Position numbers and translations under genes: made by a program. DNA of 64,000 nucleotides from Bdellovibrio sp047344985 (GTDB lineage Bacteria > Bdellovibrionota > Bdellovibrionia > Bdellovibrionales > Bdellovibrionaceae), in NCBI RefSeq assembly GCF_047344985.1, contig NZ_CP178861.1, positions 3,534,001 through 3,598,000 on the forward strand, in the 5' to 3' direction. This document shows positions 8,145 to 16,339 of this stretch, piece by piece. Position 1 is the first letter of the stretch. Every line of letters begins with the position of its first letter. The notes beneath the pieces were generated by a model. The model did not search any database and was not told the origin of the DNA. It saw nothing but the letters and a program-made list of their open reading frames with translations.

Positions 8145-8170
8145 GAAAAAGGTACCTGGTACCTTTATTC
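8145..8170. repeat. GGTACC palindromic element, copy 2
   Basis: Arms GAAAAAGGTACC (8145-8156) and GGTACCTTTATTC (8158-8170) around a central T. The single departure from perfect symmetry is A at 8167. It lies between two convergent genes, 5 nt after the first stop codon, and contains the stop codon of the second (8165-8167). Confidence 0.92.
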
Positions 8171-8923
8171 TACCTTAACGGTCTTTTCTTCATTGGAATT
8201 TTTCAAACGCTGCGAAAGTGTTTTCACCAAAGCTTTCGACCATGCGGGTTTTGAAAATAACACGACATCAAAGTAGCTGCTGGGGATTTCGATCAGTTCA
8301 CAGTCGGTGACACTCATAACGAAGGCCGATCTGGCTTCTCCGTTGATATAGGACATCTCACCGACAAATTCGCCGGCTTGAATATGACCTAAAAGAACTT
8401 CTTGTCCCTGCTCTTCACGATAAGCTTTGAGTTTTCCTGATTTCACCAGATAAATGAAATCACCTTTGTCGCCCTGACGAATCAAAATCTCGTTCGCAGC
8501 GAGGAAGCGCAAATGATAGTGAGAGTTTTCAACGTACGAAATCCAATTCAATGCTCTGGTAAAAGCTTTTACTAGCGCTCCTTCTTTTAAAGGACGCTCT
8601 AAAAACTGCACTTGTCCTGTCACGACTTGATCCACAAAGCGTTCGGGTTCAAAAGGTTCTGTCGAAAGAACGACGGCAATACGTTCTTTGCGATGAAGAA
8701 TTTTTTCTGTCAGATCAAAGGCGCTTAATTTTTGCAGATTGGTATCCAGAAAAACCACATGAGGAGTCACATTTTCACTTTTAAAAAGAGCTTCCACACC
8801 ATCTGTCGCGGTAAAAATGGTGGCGTTTTGAAAATGGTTTTTGATGAGATTTTCCAAAGCTTCAATCTCTTTGGGAGTGCTTGAGGCGATAAGAAAAACT
8901 TTTTTGTTTTCAAGATCAGACAT
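8165..8923 (-). CDS. Receiver-like plus cyclic-nucleotide-binding domain protein
   Basis: This 252-residue protein has a CheY-like N-terminal half (residues ~8-125). VVFLDTN holds a possible phospho-acceptor Asp, and LERPLKEG matches the conserved Lys-Pro region but has Arg for Lys. A CRP-type cNMP-binding domain follows (residues ~135-245), with QGDKGDFIYLVKSGKLKAY and a phosphate-binding cassette region GEMSYINGEARSA. There is no DNA-binding helix-turn-helix after it, so it is not a CRP regulator. It probably links a second messenger to a partner protein in the cytoplasm. It is transcribed alone and ends inside a GGTACC palindrome. Confidence 0.85.
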   Translation of the reverse strand: MSDLENKKVFLIASSTPKEIEALENLIKNHFQNATIFTATDGVEALFKSENVTPHVVFLDTNLQKLSAFDLTEKILHRKERIAVVLSTEPFEPERFVDQVVTGQVQFLERPLKEGALVKAFTRALNWISYVENSHYHLRFLAANEILIRQGDKGDFIYLVKSGKLKAYREEQGQEVLLGHIQAGEFVGEMSYINGEARSAFVMSVTDCELIEIPSSYFDVVLFSKPAWSKALVKTLSQRLKNSNEEKTVKVE

Positions 8924-9016
8924 AGAGGAATCCTTCTACTACGCAGACCTTAATAATAAGTTTTAATCAAAATTTATCAAAGATTAGAATCGGCCCTTGG
9001 ACTTTTGAAGAGAACA

Positions 9017-9727
9017 TTACCAAGTCAGAGGTTCACCGTCGCGGAAGAACCCACCATTGGGTCCACCTTTTGGTAGCGTCGCTGCCCACAAGATCCCTTT
9101 GATTCCTTGTTCTACCGAACGATCCGCATTGGGACCACCCATATCGGTGCGCACCCAACCTGGAGAAACAGAGTTCACGCAGATGTCGGCATCACCGACT
9201 TCAGAGGCAAAAAGATTTGTGACCATATTCAATGCCGTTTTGGAAAGACGGTAAGAAGCCGAAGCCACTTGGGCTTGTGACAACTGCGCCATACCACTAG
9301 AGACATTCACGATGCGACCGTAGCCTTCTTGTTTCATCAAAGGAAAAATCTTTTGTGTGAGCAGGAAAGGTCCCAAAGTATTCGTCGTGAAAGTTTTTAA
9401 AACCGTCGAGGCTTTCGTTTTAAAGACGGAAGAATTTCCGCCGTCTTCACTGTCGATCAAAATTCCGGCGTTATTTATCAACACATCGACAAAACCATAC
9501 TCTTGACGAATCTGGTTTACGAAATCCGTGATGCTCTTTTCTGAAGATTGATCGAGCTTCATTGCAACCACATCCAGATCTTTCATCTTTAAAGCATTGA
9601 TCTGTTTTTGCGCCTTATCCGGGTTGCGCATCGCCATGATAACTTTGTAGCCTCGTTGTGCTAACGCCTCGCTTGTCGCAAGACCTAATCCACGATTTGC
9701 TCCGGTTACAATGGCGATCTTTTTCAT
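9017..9727 (-). CDS. Short-chain dehydrogenase/reductase (SDR)
   Basis: This 236-residue enzyme has the classical SDR motifs: the cofactor loop TGANRGLGLA (residues ~8-17), NNAG at about residue 87, catalytic Ser in NVSSGM and the YxxxK pair in ASYRLSK. The final SPGWVRTDMGG is typical of carbonyl-reductase-like SDRs. NAD(P)H-dependent reduction of a small carbonyl compound is expected; the substrate cannot be predicted. The gene lies 13 nt downstream of the secreted-protein gene at 9741-10310 on the same strand and may share its transcript. Confidence 0.92.
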   Translation of the reverse strand: MKKIAIVTGANRGLGLATSEALAQRGYKVIMAMRNPDKAQKQINALKMKDLDVVAMKLDQSSEKSITDFVNQIRQEYGFVDVLINNAGILIDSEDGGNSSVFKTKASTVLKTFTTNTLGPFLLTQKIFPLMKQEGYGRIVNVSSGMAQLSQAQVASASYRLSKTALNMVTNLFASEVGDADICVNSVSPGWVRTDMGGPNADRSVEQGIKGILWAATLPKGGPNGGFFRDGEPLTW

Positions 9728-9740
9728 AAAACAAAACTCC

Positions 9741-10310
9741 TTAGTTTGGACGAGGTGGAACTGGGATTTCTAAACCACCGCGAACTAAAACTCCTGTGGA
9801 CCAATTTTTTGCATCGATCACACACTCTGAAGAAATTGTACGCCAGCGCTCAATCGGGAAAGAATAAATCGTTTCAACCCATCCCCAACCATTCCAATCA
9901 ATCACGCGACGATAGCCCACACCAATACCTTGGCGCACGGAACGAGTCTCGCGGTGGAAAGTCAAAAGAGGATAATGCAATTTCAATTTTCCGTCTTCAG
10001 CAAGTTGAGCTTGGGCTTCTTCATCAAAAACACAACCGTAGTAACCATCAATGCTGCGCAAGCGACCTTGCAAGATTTCTCCTGCACGCACGTCGCGATC
10101 TGTGGGAACGCGGAACTCAAAGAAATAATCAGAGGGAGCACCGTTAGAATAATAACTGCGCGTATTCAACGTTAATTTACCATTGAACTCCACCAAACGA
10201 ACAACGGCTTTACCGTCTTCACTTCTCCACTCGCCTTCAAGATTGCTTCCCGCCTGTGCGGAAAGACCTAAAAAAGAAACCGCGGCTAGAGCGATTAATT
10301 TCATTTTCAT
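9741..10310 (-). CDS. Exported protein of unknown function
   Basis: This 189-residue protein has a signal peptide (cleavage after LSAQA). The mature part starts with LEGEWRSEDGKAVVRL, which recalls small beta-barrel proteins of the DUF2147 type that bind or modify lipids, but the match is weak. It has three cysteines or fewer, several tryptophans near the C-terminus and no membrane segment. It is probably periplasmic. The SDR gene follows by 13 nt. A GGTACC palindrome separates it from the upstream gene, so it probably has its own promoter or depends on read-through. Confidence 0.75.
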   Translation of the reverse strand: MKMKLIALAAVSFLGLSAQAGSNLEGEWRSEDGKAVVRLVEFNGKLTLNTRSYYSNGAPSDYFFEFRVPTDRDVRAGEILQGRLRSIDGYYGCVFDEEAQAQLAEDGKLKLHYPLLTFHRETRSVRQGIGVGYRRVIDWNGWGWVETIYSFPIERWRTISSECVIDAKNWSTGVLVRGGLEIPVPPRPN

Positions 10311-10324
10311 ATTTCCCCCTTGAG

Positions 10325-10349
10325 GAAAAAGGTACCTGGTACCTTTTTC
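10325..10349. repeat. GGTACC palindromic element, copy 3
   Basis: Perfect 12-bp arms GAAAAAGGTACC (10325-10336) and GGTACCTTTTTC (10338-10349) surround a central T. It lies between two minus-strand genes, directly next to the stop codon of the upstream one (10350-10352). On the minus strand it ends in a T-run, so it can act as an intrinsic terminator. Confidence 0.95.
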
Positions 10350-11084
10350 TTATTTAGAACCGGCGTTTCTGTTAAGCAAGATGAGATAATCTTTAGCGCC
10401 TGTTTGTTCCATCATTCCTGAATACTTATTGTCTTCAAACTTTTTGCGATACGTTTTGCGGGCGATGTTTTGAATCATGCAACCCAACGCTCCCGTTCCC
10501 GCCAAGTCTTTTCCTTGCTCCATCTCACACTTCGGCTCAAAGAATTGTTCTTGTTCACGAGTCACGGGAAACTTTGTCACTGAAAAACTTGTGACGTCGA
10601 GCTTGTACTCTTCTTTCAAACGATTGGCAGGGTTTTTCTTCAACAATTGCGAAGAATAAACGTTCGGCACAATCACGGCCACACGCAAGCCCTCTGCGCG
10701 AGCTTTTTTAACTCCTTCAACGAAACGATCCATCTCATCTTTGATATCAATGCGCATGTTCGAGCTAAAAAGTTCGACGTAAGGAAGCATCGGTTCAACG
10801 ACAATCACGTCGTACTTGGAGCCCGGCTCTTGATTGGCTTCAAAGAAACCGCGCCACAATTCCATGTCTTCGATGTAGTTCGGCGTGACTCCTAATAAAA
10901 CAATTGGAGCCTCTTTGATCTCCAAACGAAGTCTTTCAAAAACACCTTTGCCTAATTCTTCAGGAACATGAACCTGAGAAAATTTGATCTTAGGAATCGA
11001 CTGCGGCTGAATTGAAAAATTCATGGCAAAATAGATACCTAGAGCGATAACAGCGGTCGCGCAAATCCAATATAAGTACTTCAT
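10350..11084 (-). CDS. Membrane-anchored protein of unknown function
   Basis: I do not recognise this 244-residue protein. A single hydrophobic segment (residues 3-21) serves as signal or anchor. The rest looks like a soluble alpha/beta domain with strands IVLLGVTP, DVIVVEP, RVAVIVP and DYLILLN, spaced like a Rossmann-type or SGNH-like fold; no catalytic motif of either is evident. It stands alone on the minus strand, divergent from the pantothenate operon with a 148-nt spacer between them. Confidence 0.72.
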   Translation of the reverse strand: MKYLYWICATAVIALGIYFAMNFSIQPQSIPKIKFSQVHVPEELGKGVFERLRLEIKEAPIVLLGVTPNYIEDMELWRGFFEANQEPGSKYDVIVVEPMLPYVELFSSNMRIDIKDEMDRFVEGVKKARAEGLRVAVIVPNVYSSQLLKKNPANRLKEEYKLDVTSFSVTKFPVTREQEQFFEPKCEMEQGKDLAGTGALGCMIQNIARKTYRKKFEDNKYSGMMEQTGAKDYLILLNRNAGSK

Positions 11085-11154
11085 GGGCGAGAACTTCGCT
11101 CAGTTTAGCGTTTAAGTCTAGTTTCCAGAGCCTGGCGCAGCGTGGTATTCGGCG

Positions 11155-11182
11155 TTGAAATCTGTTAGAATTGTGCTAGTTT
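11155..11182 (+). promoter_or_regulatory. Candidate sigma-70 promoter of the pantothenate operon
   Basis: TTGAAA (11155-11160) and TAGTTT (11177-11182) are separated by 16 bp, about 50 nt before the first operon gene. The match to consensus is moderate, so this is a prediction from sequence only. Confidence 0.4.
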
Positions 11183-11232
11183 GCGACCATTACATAAGGA
11201 CTTGATCTCTTAAAGGACAGGTACCCAATTAT

Positions 11233-11955
11233 ATGAAGGCGACAAAAACGAATTCTTCTATTTCCTATCTCTTGATTGGCTCTGGCCGCGTCGCCCGCCA
11301 TATGGGCCATTACTTAAATTTGTTAAATATCAGTTTTGAATCCTGGGACCGCTCCCAAGATCCGCATGCTTTGGCGCGCAAAGTTTCTTCTGCGACTCAC
11401 ATCCTTTTAGCTATCAGCGATGGAGCTTTGGCAGGATTTTATCGCCAGCACCTAGCAGGTCATGAAAAAGTGGTCGTGCAGTTTTCAGGAGCTCATCATT
11501 TTGAAGGCATGATCTCGGCCCATCCTTTAATGACGTTTGGGCCCGCGCTTTACGATTTAGATTTTTATAAAAAAATTCATTTTACTCTGACAGGGGTTTC
11601 TTCCTTAGAAGAAGCTCTGCCTGGAATTCCTAATTCATCCTCTGTGATCGAGCCTTCGCAAAAAGCTCTTTATCATTCTTATTGCGTGCTCGGAGGAAAC
11701 TTCGTCACTTTGCTTGTTGGCAAAATGCTTTCGGGTTTTTCAGAAATGAAAATTCCGGCGGAGGCAGCGCAAGTTTATGTAGAAAAAGTTCTCGCCAATA
11801 CTTTTGCTGATCCGGCAAAGGCTTTGACGGGTCCTTTGGTTCGTAAAGACGTTGAAACAGTGAATGCAAATTTACAAGCTTTGAAAAACGATCCCTACCA
11901 AGAGATCTATCAAGCTTTTCTAAAAACTTATTGGCCCGAGTATCCGCGAAAGTGA
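11233..11955 (+). CDS. Rossmann/DUF2520 protein, candidate PanG-type ketopantoate reductase
   Basis: This 240-residue protein has an N-terminal NAD(P)-binding Rossmann fold (LIGSGRVARHMG, residues ~14-25) and a helical C-terminal domain of the DUF2520 type, similar to ketopantoate reductase and 6-phosphogluconate dehydrogenase. It is the first gene of an operon that holds panB, panC and panD but no panE. Known PanG enzymes are an alternative ketopantoate reductase and, as I recall, belong to this type, so reduction of ketopantoate to pantoate is the best prediction. The assignment rests on fold and context. The Shine-Dalgarno candidate AAGGAC is rather far (about 14 nt) from the ATG. Confidence 0.75.
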   Translation: MKATKTNSSISYLLIGSGRVARHMGHYLNLLNISFESWDRSQDPHALARKVSSATHILLAISDGALAGFYRQHLAGHEKVVVQFSGAHHFEGMISAHPLMTFGPALYDLDFYKKIHFTLTGVSSLEEALPGIPNSSSVIEPSQKALYHSYCVLGGNFVTLLVGKMLSGFSEMKIPAEAAQVYVEKVLANTFADPAKALTGPLVRKDVETVNANLQALKNDPYQEIYQAFLKTYWPEYPRK

Positions 11956-11962
11956 GGCCCTT

Positions 11963-12754
11963 ATGAAAACCATCCTTGATTTCCAAGATAAGAAAATCAA
12001 AAAGCAAAAAATTTCCATGCTCACCTGCTACGACTATTCTTTTGCGCGCATTGCTGCTGCCAGCAATATCGATTGCCTTTTAGTCGGTGATTCTTTGGCA
12101 ATGACCATGCACGGACATAAGACGACTTTGAATGCTTCAGTCAATATGATGGCCCTTCATACAGCGGCGGTCGTTCGCGGAGCCGGAGATAAATTTGTTA
12201 TCGGTGATCTTCCGTTTATGAGTTACCGCAAAGGCTTAACGGCCAACATGACTTACGTTGAAAAGATCATGAAGGCTGGAGCCCACGCTGTGAAACTGGA
12301 AGGCGCCTCTGGAAATATTGAGCTAGTTCGTCACTTGGTGGATTCCGGTGTTCCAGTGATGGGTCACTTGGGACTTACTCCCCAATCTGTGAATCAATTG
12401 GGTGGATTTAAAGTTCAAGGCCGCGATGAAAAAGCGCAAAAGAAAATCAAAGAACAAGCCTTGCAACTTCAAGACGCTGGAGCTTTTTCAGTCGTGCTGG
12501 AGTGTGTGCCTTCAAAGCTTGCGCGTGAAATAACAGCCGCTTTAGAAATTCCAACAATCGGTATTGGTGCGGGTCCTGACTGCGACGGACAGGTTTTGGT
12601 TCTGCAAGACATGCTTGGAATGAATGAAGGATTTAAACCAAAGTATCTAAAAACTTATTTCAACGGTTATGAAACTTTGAAAAATGTTTTCAACACTTAT
12701 CATGATGAAGTTGTTGAAAGCGCCTTTCCTACAGAGAAGGAGAGTTATTCATGA
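11963..12754 (+). CDS. panB: 3-methyl-2-oxobutanoate hydroxymethyltransferase
   Basis: PanB adds a hydroxymethyl group from methylene-tetrahydrofolate to ketoisovalerate, giving ketopantoate, the first step of pantothenate synthesis. The 263-residue length equals that of the E. coli enzyme. Conserved elements include CYDYSFA, the metal-binding VGDSLAMTMHGH region, HAVKLEG and GIGAGPDCDGQVLV. The start is 7 nt after the DUF2520 gene. Its stop overlaps the panC start by 4 nt, which suggests translational coupling. Confidence 0.97.
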   Translation: MKTILDFQDKKIKKQKISMLTCYDYSFARIAAASNIDCLLVGDSLAMTMHGHKTTLNASVNMMALHTAAVVRGAGDKFVIGDLPFMSYRKGLTANMTYVEKIMKAGAHAVKLEGASGNIELVRHLVDSGVPVMGHLGLTPQSVNQLGGFKVQGRDEKAQKKIKEQALQLQDAGAFSVVLECVPSKLAREITAALEIPTIGIGAGPDCDGQVLVLQDMLGMNEGFKPKYLKTYFNGYETLKNVFNTYHDEVVESAFPTEKESYS

Positions 12755-13506
12755 TTCAAGTTTTACGCTCGCCTCAAGAATTTAAAACCTGGCGCTGGGG
12801 AAAACACGGCTCCATCGGCTTTGTCCCGACTATGGGGGCTCTGCACGAAGGCCATGAGTCTTTGTTGAAACGCGCTTATGATGACAATGACTTTGTCGTG
12901 CTTTCTATTTTTGTGAACCCGACGCAATTCAATGATCCGAACGATTTGGAAAAGTATCCTAAAACTTGGGAAGCCGACCTTGCGATGGCCGAGCGTAACG
13001 GCGTGGATGCTATTTTTTATCCAAAGTATAGCGACATGTATCCGGATAACTATCGCTACAAAGTCACAGAGAATGAATATTCTAAATTGTTGGACGGCGC
13101 TCACCGCCCTGGACACTTTGACGGCGTTTTGTCGGTGGTGATGAAATTGTTTAACATCGTTTCCCCGACGAAAGCTTATTTCGGTGAAAAAGATTTCCAA
13201 CAACTGACTTTGATCAAAGGCATGGTGGATAGCTTCTTTATGAATCTGGAAATCGTTCCTGTTCCCACAATGCGTGAAAAAGATGGTCTTGCCATGAGTT
13301 CTCGCAATACAAGATTGTCTGCCGAAGAGCGCGCCAAAGCTCCAGCGATTTATAAAGCCATCACGGAAAGTAAATCTGCCGAAGAAGCGGCTATAAAACT
13401 CAACTCTCAGGGTTTTGTTGTCGACTATGTCACTGATATCGGGAACCGCCGTTTTGTTGCGGCGAAATTGGGAGAAGTGAGGTTGATAGACAATGTCGAA
13501 ATCTAA
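12751..13506 (+). CDS. panC: Pantoate--beta-alanine ligase
   Basis: PanC joins pantoate and beta-alanine with ATP to make pantothenate. The 251-residue protein carries the nucleotide-binding motif PTMGALHEGH (residues ~26-35), GEKDFQQL and the KMSKS-equivalent region AMSSRNTRLS. It is about 30 residues shorter than the E. coli enzyme, mostly in the small C-terminal domain, but no key motif is missing. Its start overlaps panB by 4 nt and its end overlaps coaBC by 14 nt. Confidence 0.96.
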   Translation: MIQVLRSPQEFKTWRWGKHGSIGFVPTMGALHEGHESLLKRAYDDNDFVVLSIFVNPTQFNDPNDLEKYPKTWEADLAMAERNGVDAIFYPKYSDMYPDNYRYKVTENEYSKLLDGAHRPGHFDGVLSVVMKLFNIVSPTKAYFGEKDFQQLTLIKGMVDSFFMNLEIVPVPTMREKDGLAMSSRNTRLSAEERAKAPAIYKAITESKSAEEAAIKLNSQGFVVDYVTDIGNRRFVAAKLGEVRLIDNVEI

Positions 13507-14767
13507 AGTTCTCTTTATGATGACGGGCTCTATCGCCTGTTACAAAGCGTGCCATGTGGTTTCTCGCCTTGTGCAAGCCGGTTGCGAAGTGCAAGTGGTG
13601 GCAACACCGTCGGCTTTAAAGTTTGTCGGTAATGCAACCTTAGAGGGCCTGACGGGAAAGCCCGTAGTGAGTGATATGTACGCCACTGGCAACGTCATGG
13701 ATCATATTCATTTGATGAGATGGGCTGACGCGATTTTGGTGGCTCCCGCAACGGCAAATTTCATCAATAAAGCCGCTCAAGGTGTGGGTGATGATTTAGT
13801 TCAGACTTTGTTCCTCGCTCACGATTTTAAAAAGCCTTTCCTTGTCGCTCCTGCGATGAACACCAGTATGTACAAACATCCGGTGACGCAAAAGTCTTTA
13901 GAGGCTTTGCGTGGAATGGGTATTGAGATTCTCGACACCGCTTCAGGAATTCTTGCTTGCGGTGAAGAAGGTTGGGGAAAACTTTTAGAGCCTGATTTAA
14001 TTTTGAAATTCACTCTGGAGGCGTTAAAAAAACAACCTGCCACGGCCGTTGACCCTGCAAAAGCAGCCAGAGCTTCCGCGTTTTCTAAAGTGAAAGTTCT
14101 TGTTACTGCAGGCGGAACGCAAGAGCCTATCGACACAGTTCGCGTGATCAGCAATCTAAGCTCTGGTCGCACAGGAATTGCTATTGCCGAAGCCATGGGG
14201 CAAATGGGTTTTGATGTAACGCTACTTCAAGCTCACGGGACTTCGCTTAAAGCAGAGCACGTCGCAAAAAAAGATTTCTTCACAAGCTTTGCGAGCCTTG
14301 ATGAGAAAATGAAGGATTATCTTTCGCAAAATGAATTCACACATGTGATTCATGCCGCGGCCGTTAGCGATTACTCCGTCGACACGATCGAAGTGAACGG
14401 GAAAAACTATCATCCATTTGAAGTGAAAAAAGTCAGCTCTGATGCCGATAGCATGAGCATTCACCTTAAACGCAACCATAAGATTGTGGATCGTTTAAAA
14501 GACTATTCGAAGAATAAAAACATCCAAGTGATCGCCTTTAAACTGACAAGCCATGCTTCTGAAAATGAGCGCAAAGCGGCTGTTGAAAAACTTTTTAAAG
14601 GTTCTCATGCGGATTATGTCGTTCATAACGACATGACAGATATTGATATTGTTAAAAGAACTCACAAGTTCACCTTGATCAATTCAAAGGAAGCCGTCCC
14701 TTGCGAAAGCTTGGAACAACTGACTTACGAACTGATTCAAGTGCTTATACCCAAGGACGCTATATGA
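13493..14767 (+). CDS. coaBC: Bifunctional phosphopantothenoylcysteine decarboxylase / phosphopantothenate--cysteine ligase
   Basis: The 424-residue protein fuses two CoA-pathway enzymes. The N-terminal flavoprotein CoaC (residues ~1-180) shows MMTGSIACYKA and the active-site APAMNTSMY. The C-terminal CoaB ligase (~198-424) starts with LVTAGGTQEPIDTVRVISN and SSGRTG. Together they convert 4'-phosphopantothenate to 4'-phosphopantetheine. It overlaps panC by 14 nt and coaX by 4 nt. coaD and coaE, the last two CoA steps, are not in this window. Confidence 0.96.
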   Translation: MSKSKVLFMMTGSIACYKACHVVSRLVQAGCEVQVVATPSALKFVGNATLEGLTGKPVVSDMYATGNVMDHIHLMRWADAILVAPATANFINKAAQGVGDDLVQTLFLAHDFKKPFLVAPAMNTSMYKHPVTQKSLEALRGMGIEILDTASGILACGEEGWGKLLEPDLILKFTLEALKKQPATAVDPAKAARASAFSKVKVLVTAGGTQEPIDTVRVISNLSSGRTGIAIAEAMGQMGFDVTLLQAHGTSLKAEHVAKKDFFTSFASLDEKMKDYLSQNEFTHVIHAAAVSDYSVDTIEVNGKNYHPFEVKKVSSDADSMSIHLKRNHKIVDRLKDYSKNKNIQVIAFKLTSHASENERKAAVEKLFKGSHADYVVHNDMTDIDIVKRTHKFTLINSKEAVPCESLEQLTYELIQVLIPKDAI

Positions 14768-15534
14768 TTTTATGCCTAGATGTCGGCAATACACAGATTT
14801 ATGCCGGTCTTTTTGACAAAGACAAAATGGTTTTGTCTTTCCGTAAGAACTCCAAAAGCGGAGCTTCTTCGGATGAAACAGGAATCTTCCTGCGCAGTGC
14901 GATTCGTGAGAACGGTTATGATCCTTCGAAGATCAAACAAATTGCGATCTGCAGTGTCGTGCCTGAAGTGATTTACTCGCTTCGTGGTGCGTGTATGAAG
15001 TACTTCAATATCAACCCATTCATCTTGCAAGCCGGAGTGAAAACGGGTCTTAAGGTGAAGTACCGCAATCCTCTGGAGGTCGGCGCCGATAGAATTGCGA
15101 ACTCTATTGCGGCGACTCACTTGTATCCAGGGAAAAATCTGATCTTGGTGGATCTAGGAACTGCGACAACATTTTGTGCCGTCACCAAAGACAAAGACTA
15201 CTTGGGCGGCTCTATCGTCGCAGGTCTTCGCTTAAACATGGAAGCACTTGAAAGTAAAACCGCGAAGCTGCCATCGGTGGAAATCATTTCTATGCATGAA
15301 GCTTTGGGACGTTCGACGGTGGAAAGCATTCAATCGGGTCTATACTACGGTCACTTGGGCACGATTAAAGAACTTCGTGAGCGTATCACGAAAGAATGTT
15401 TCCAAGATGAAAAGCCTCTTGTGATTGGCACGGGCGGATTTTCTTCATTATTTGAAAAAGAAAAAATATTCGATGAGATTGTGCCGGACTTGGTTCTTAA
15501 AGGCATGCTGATCGCTTTGCAATACAATACTTAA
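14764..15534 (+). CDS. coaX: Type III pantothenate kinase
   Basis: CoaX phosphorylates pantothenate. The 256-residue protein has the actin-fold phosphate motif DVGNTQ at residues 6-11, NPLEVGADRIAN, LVDLGTATTF and GGSIVAGL, all diagnostic of the type III family, which usually needs a monovalent cation and is not inhibited by CoA. I chose the ATG at 14764, which overlaps the coaBC stop by 4 nt and gives the standard N-terminus; a longer frame would run into coaBC. Confidence 0.96.
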   Translation: MILCLDVGNTQIYAGLFDKDKMVLSFRKNSKSGASSDETGIFLRSAIRENGYDPSKIKQIAICSVVPEVIYSLRGACMKYFNINPFILQAGVKTGLKVKYRNPLEVGADRIANSIAATHLYPGKNLILVDLGTATTFCAVTKDKDYLGGSIVAGLRLNMEALESKTAKLPSVEIISMHEALGRSTVESIQSGLYYGHLGTIKELRERITKECFQDEKPLVIGTGGFSSLFEKEKIFDEIVPDLVLKGMLIALQYNT

Positions 15535-15545
15535 GGATTTCGATT

Positions 15546-15932
15546 ATGAATTTATCAATGTTAAGAGCAAAAATTCACCGCGCGACTGTCACTGGAGCGG
15601 ACCTTGATTACGAAGGTTCCGTGAGCATCTGTCCTGATCTGATCAAAGCTTCAGGTTTGCTCATCAATGAGCGCGTAGATATTTACAACTGCAATAATGG
15701 CGCACGCTTTTCAACTTATGTGATCTTAGGAAACAAAGGCGAGATTTGCCTCAATGGAGCTGCCGCCCGCCACGTCCAACGAGGCGACCTTGTGATCATC
15801 TGTTCTTACTGTGGATTAAGCCTTGAAGAAGCCAAGAAGCATGAGCCATCAGTGGTTTTTGTCGATAACAAAAATCGCGTGAAGGCCAAACGCAAAGAAG
15901 ACGTTAAAAACAATAAAAAGAAGAAGGCCTAA
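15546..15932 (+). CDS. panD: Aspartate 1-decarboxylase precursor
   Basis: PanD makes beta-alanine from aspartate for PanC. The 128-residue pro-enzyme cleaves itself between Gly24 and Ser25 (in YEGS) to form its pyruvoyl cofactor; both residues are at the usual positions. Other conserved parts are MLRAKIHRATVTGADL, GARFSTYVI and the GAAAR motif. The C-terminus is unusually rich in lysine. It lies 11 nt after coaX as the last gene of the operon. Its stop codon shares bases with the convergent phnA stop. Confidence 0.96.
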   Translation: MNLSMLRAKIHRATVTGADLDYEGSVSICPDLIKASGLLINERVDIYNCNNGARFSTYVILGNKGEICLNGAAARHVQRGDLVIICSYCGLSLEEAKKHEPSVVFVDNKNRVKAKRKEDVKNNKKKKA

Positions 15933-15940
15933 GCCTTCTT
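15921..15940. terminator. Hairpin shared by convergent panD and phnA, stops in the loop
   Basis: AAGAAGGC (15921-15928) pairs with GCCTTCTT (15933-15940). The 4-nt loop CTAA contains both stop codons, TAA of panD and TAG of phnA. There is no long T-run, so it may act as a protective or weak terminating hairpin for both operons. Confidence 0.55.
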
Positions 15941-16288
15941 CACGTATTGAGATTTCAGATTCATCGCGCCGAAACCATCGATCTTGCAAGAGATGTCGTG
16001 TCCATCGGCGCTATCAAACACCAAACGGATGTTTTTCACTTTCGTTCCTACTTTCACAGAGGAAGAAGAACCTTTCACTTTCAAGTCTTTGATCACAGTA
16101 ACCGTGTCACCGTCTTGAAGAATGTTGCCGTTCGCATCTTTAATAACATTCGACGCGGGAACCTCTTCTACAACCTCGGTGGAGGCATGCACACTCCACT
16201 CGTGACCGCACTCTGGGCACACCCACAAGTTGCCGTCTTGATAAATATGTTCGGAACCGCATTTAGGACATTTTGATTCATTGCTCAT
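15929..16288 (-). CDS. phnA: PhnA-family zinc-ribbon protein
   Basis: The 119-residue protein starts with a four-cysteine zinc ribbon (CPKCGSEH then CPECGHEW, residues ~6-28) and ends with a PhnA domain (DANGNILQDGDTVTVIKDLKVKG, then GTKVKNIRLV and DGFGAMNLKSQYVKK). Despite the name, YjdM/PhnA proteins are not phosphonate enzymes, and their role is unclear. I chose the start MSNES at 16288; a frame extending to 16315 has no better start. It overlaps panD by 4 nt at the stop codons. Confidence 0.92.
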   Translation of the reverse strand: MSNESKCPKCGSEHIYQDGNLWVCPECGHEWSVHASTEVVEEVPASNVIKDANGNILQDGDTVTVIKDLKVKGSSSSVKVGTKVKNIRLVFDSADGHDISCKIDGFGAMNLKSQYVKKA

Positions 16289-16339
16289 GCGCTTAATAAA
16301 GCACATCGAAGACAATTTGGCTATGGCTCGACGGAAATA

